64,000 nt of DNA from an uncultured Pelagibacteraceae bacterium. GTDB taxonomy: Bacteria > Pseudomonadota > Alphaproteobacteria > Pelagibacterales > Pelagibacteraceae. The notes under the pieces were generated by a model. That model was not told where the DNA came from. It saw only the letters and a program-made list of their open reading frames with translations, and ran no database searches. The stretch lies in the NCBI GenBank assembly GCA_902546765.1, contig CACCLG010000001.1:116172-180171 (forward strand), given 5' to 3'. Positions 61,982-64,000 of this stretch are shown in pieces. The position numbers and the translations under genes are program-made. Each line of letters starts with the position of its first letter. Position 1 is the stretch's first letter.

Positions 61982-63472
61982 ATGAAATTATTTTTTCTAC
62001 TAGGAAACCAACTATTTGACGAAAAATACTTAGAAAAGTTTAAAAAAGACCATATTTTTTATATGGCTGAGGATTTTCAACTTTGCACTTATGAAAAACA
62101 CCATAAAAACAAAATTTTACTGTTTCTTTCGTCCATGCGGTCGCATGCCGATAGATTAAAAAAAAGTAATTTTAAAATTGAATATTCAACAATAGAGGAA
62201 AAGACATTTAAACTAGACTACACAGAAAAATTAAAAAAAACTATAAAATCAAAAAAAATAAACGAAATTTCCAGCTTCGAAATTGAAGATAAATTTTTTG
62301 AAAAAAAAATAAGTCAGTTCACCAAAAAAGAAAATATTAAGTGGAATATTGTTCAATCACCAATGTTTTTGAATTCGAGACAAAATTTTAAAAAATATTT
62401 ATCAAAATCAAAAAAACCTTTTATGGCGGTATTCTATAAAGATACACGAAGAGAATTAAATATTTTAATTAAAAAAGATGGTACTCCCGAAGGAGGGAAG
62501 TGGAGTTTTGATGAAGATAATAGGAACAAACTACCTAAAAATATTTCAATTCCAAAATTTCCAAAAATAAAAGAGACACCTCATACAAAAAAATTAAAAC
62601 ACATCATTGAAAAATACTTTAAAGATCATCCTGGTAATGTGGAAAACTTTTGGTTTGCAACTGAATATGAGGATGTTGTTAAACTATTAAATTTTTTTAT
62701 TAAAGAAAAATCTAATCTTTTTGGCGATTATGAAGATGCTGTTGATCAAAAAGATAATATCTTATTTCACAGTGCTTTAAGTCCTTATTTAAATTTAGGA
62801 TTAATTACTCCTGAACTTATATTGAAAAAAATTCTAGATTTTCATAAGAAAAATAAAATTAGATTAAATTCATTAGAGGGATATATCCGTCAAGTAATAG
62901 GGTGGAGAGAATTTATGAGAGGTATTTATCAAAGTTATTCTAATGAAATGGAAACGAGAAACTTCTTTAAACAAAATAGAAAAATGAAAAAAAGTTGGTA
63001 CGATGGATCAACTGGCCTTCCACCATTAGATCACGCAATCAAGAACGCGTTAAAATATGGATGGTCACATCACATAGAGAGATTAATGATTTTGTCTAAC
63101 ATTATGAACCTTTGTGAAATTAAACCTAACATCGTTTATAAATGGTTTATGGAAATGTTTGTTGATTCATCTGATTGGGTAATGGTTCCAAATGTTTATG
63201 GTATGGGTTTGTTTAGTGATGGAGGTATTTTTGCAACCAAACCTTACATTTGTGGATCTAGTTATTTTATGAAGATGATGGACTTTAAAAAAGGAGAATG
63301 GTGCAACACAATGGATGGTTTGTACTGGAGGTTTATCAATAGGAATAGAAATTTTTTTTTAAAAAACCCAAGATTGTCGATGATGGTGAGAATTTTTGAT
63401 AAAATGAAAGCTGAAAGAAAAAAACTCATATTAGCCGAGGCAGAAAAATTTATAAAACAAAATACAATCTAG
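61982..63472 (+). CDS. Cryptochrome/photolyase-related protein (bacterial PhrB/CryB-like group)
   Basis: YIRQVIGWREFMRGIYQ, WSHHIERLMILSNIMNLCEI, WVMVPNVYGMGLFSDGGIFATKPYI. Confidence 0.92.
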   Translation: MKLFFLLGNQLFDEKYLEKFKKDHIFYMAEDFQLCTYEKHHKNKILLFLSSMRSHADRLKKSNFKIEYSTIEEKTFKLDYTEKLKKTIKSKKINEISSFEIEDKFFEKKISQFTKKENIKWNIVQSPMFLNSRQNFKKYLSKSKKPFMAVFYKDTRRELNILIKKDGTPEGGKWSFDEDNRNKLPKNISIPKFPKIKETPHTKKLKHIIEKYFKDHPGNVENFWFATEYEDVVKLLNFFIKEKSNLFGDYEDAVDQKDNILFHSALSPYLNLGLITPELILKKILDFHKKNKIRLNSLEGYIRQVIGWREFMRGIYQSYSNEMETRNFFKQNRKMKKSWYDGSTGLPPLDHAIKNALKYGWSHHIERLMILSNIMNLCEIKPNIVYKWFMEMFVDSSDWVMVPNVYGMGLFSDGGIFATKPYICGSSYFMKMMDFKKGEWCNTMDGLYWRFINRNRNFFLKNPRLSMMVRIFDKMKAERKKLILAEAEKFIKQNTI

Positions 63473-63597
63473 TGAAAAAACAAAATCTACCTTCTAAAAT
63501 ATGCCCGATATGTAAAAGATCATTTGCTTGGAGACGAAAATGGAAGTTGAACTGGGAACGAGTTAAATATTGTTCTAAAAAGTGTTCGAGATCTTAA
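63472..63597 (+). CDS. DUF2256 family small Zn-ribbon-like protein
   Basis: Unlisted 41-aa ORF MKKQNLPSKICPICKRSFAWRRKWKLNWERVKYCSKKCSRS; GTG start overlaps the photolyase stop. Confidence 0.85.
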   Translation: MKKQNLPSKICPICKRSFAWRRKWKLNWERVKYCSKKCSRS

Positions 63598-63598
63598 G

Positions 63599-63826
63599 TT
63601 AGCAGCAAGAGCAACTACTTTTTTTTTCTTTTTTTATCTTTTCAGGATTATCTTTTTCTATTTTATTTTGAATAACTTTAGATTCTTCAAAAACTTTTTT
63701 CTTTAAAATTTTATCCTCTATATAGGCATATAATGAACTAAAACCGAGTTTAGAAGCTCTTTTTTCCTCATAGGCTCTTCTACCTTTTAAGTTTTCAATA
63801 ATTTCTAATATTTGAGGATTATTCAT
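63599..63826 (-). CDS. Small hypothetical protein with Cys-rich C-terminus
   Basis: 75-aa ORF ending KKSSCSCC; converges on the DUF2256 ORF. Confidence 0.55.
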   Translation of the reverse strand: MNNPQILEIIENLKGRRAYEEKRASKLGFSSLYAYIEDKILKKKVFEESKVIQNKIEKDNPEKIKKEKKSSCSCC

Positions 63827-63856
63827 AGAATTAGTTTACATCACATAAAATTTTTA

Positions 63857-64000
63857 TTACAAAATATGCTCTATAATTTTGGGAATATATTTTTTAAAAT
63901 TAAAAAATCCTTTGTTACAATATCTCCATGCGTTTTGATCAATGTTTCTATATAAAAAATTTATCCCTAAATGATTAGAATTTAAAAAATCTAAATTCTC
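63857..64000 (-). CDS. Unknown protein, N-terminus beyond window edge
   Basis: Open minus frame ending ...NLDFLNSNHLGINFLYRNIDQNAWRYCNKGFFNFKKYIPKIIEHIL*. Confidence 0.5.
   Translation of the reverse strand, partial: ENLDFLNSNHLGINFLYRNIDQNAWRYCNKGFFNFKKYIPKIIEHIL

Noticed and set aside
1-64000. CRISPR arrays, transposons, prophage or toxin-antitoxin modules
   Set aside because: No regularly spaced repeats, transposase/integrase motifs or phage structural genes were seen in the ORF track or sequence

Overview
The window is AT-rich, gene-dense alphaproteobacterial chromosome. Short intergenic gaps and overall gene content look SAR11/Pelagibacter-like (inference). It carries about 70 protein genes and one tRNA-Gly(GCC). 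I saw no CRISPR array, transposase or prophage. The left third has the classical alphaproteobacterial origin neighbourhood: parB-parA-rsmG-mnmG-mnmE-rho-hemJ-hemH-hemE on the minus strand, then PPSR-maf-aroE-coaE-dnaQ on the plus strand. The hemE/PPSR gap is the probable replication origin, and there are one perfect and one near-perfect parS palindrome inside rsmG and mnmG. Other blocks are hslUV, a his cluster (hisB-hisH-[beta-barrel]-hisA-hisF-hisE), a malyl-CoA lyase/malate thiokinase cassette (mcl-mtkA-mtkB), and a surface-modification region with TPR-sulfotransferases, two paralogous sulfotransferases flanking tRNA-Gly, and a heparinase II/III-like gene. There is also an acetate/solute uptake module (two-subunit SSS symporter plus acs), a tsaD-hemCD region, and a photolyase-like/DUF2256 pair. 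Points most worth a second look: the ori/parS layout, the photolyase-like protein that appears to lack the Fe-S CxxC, an EF-hand loop in the SSS symporter, a 20-bp perfect dyad upstream of that operon, a poly-Lys N-terminal tail on acetyl-CoA synthetase, zero-spaced head-to-head start codons at ATGCAT (2799-2804), a terminator hairpin embedded in a convergent CDS, and a frameshifted HIT gene. All calls come from reading motifs by eye; no database search was run.
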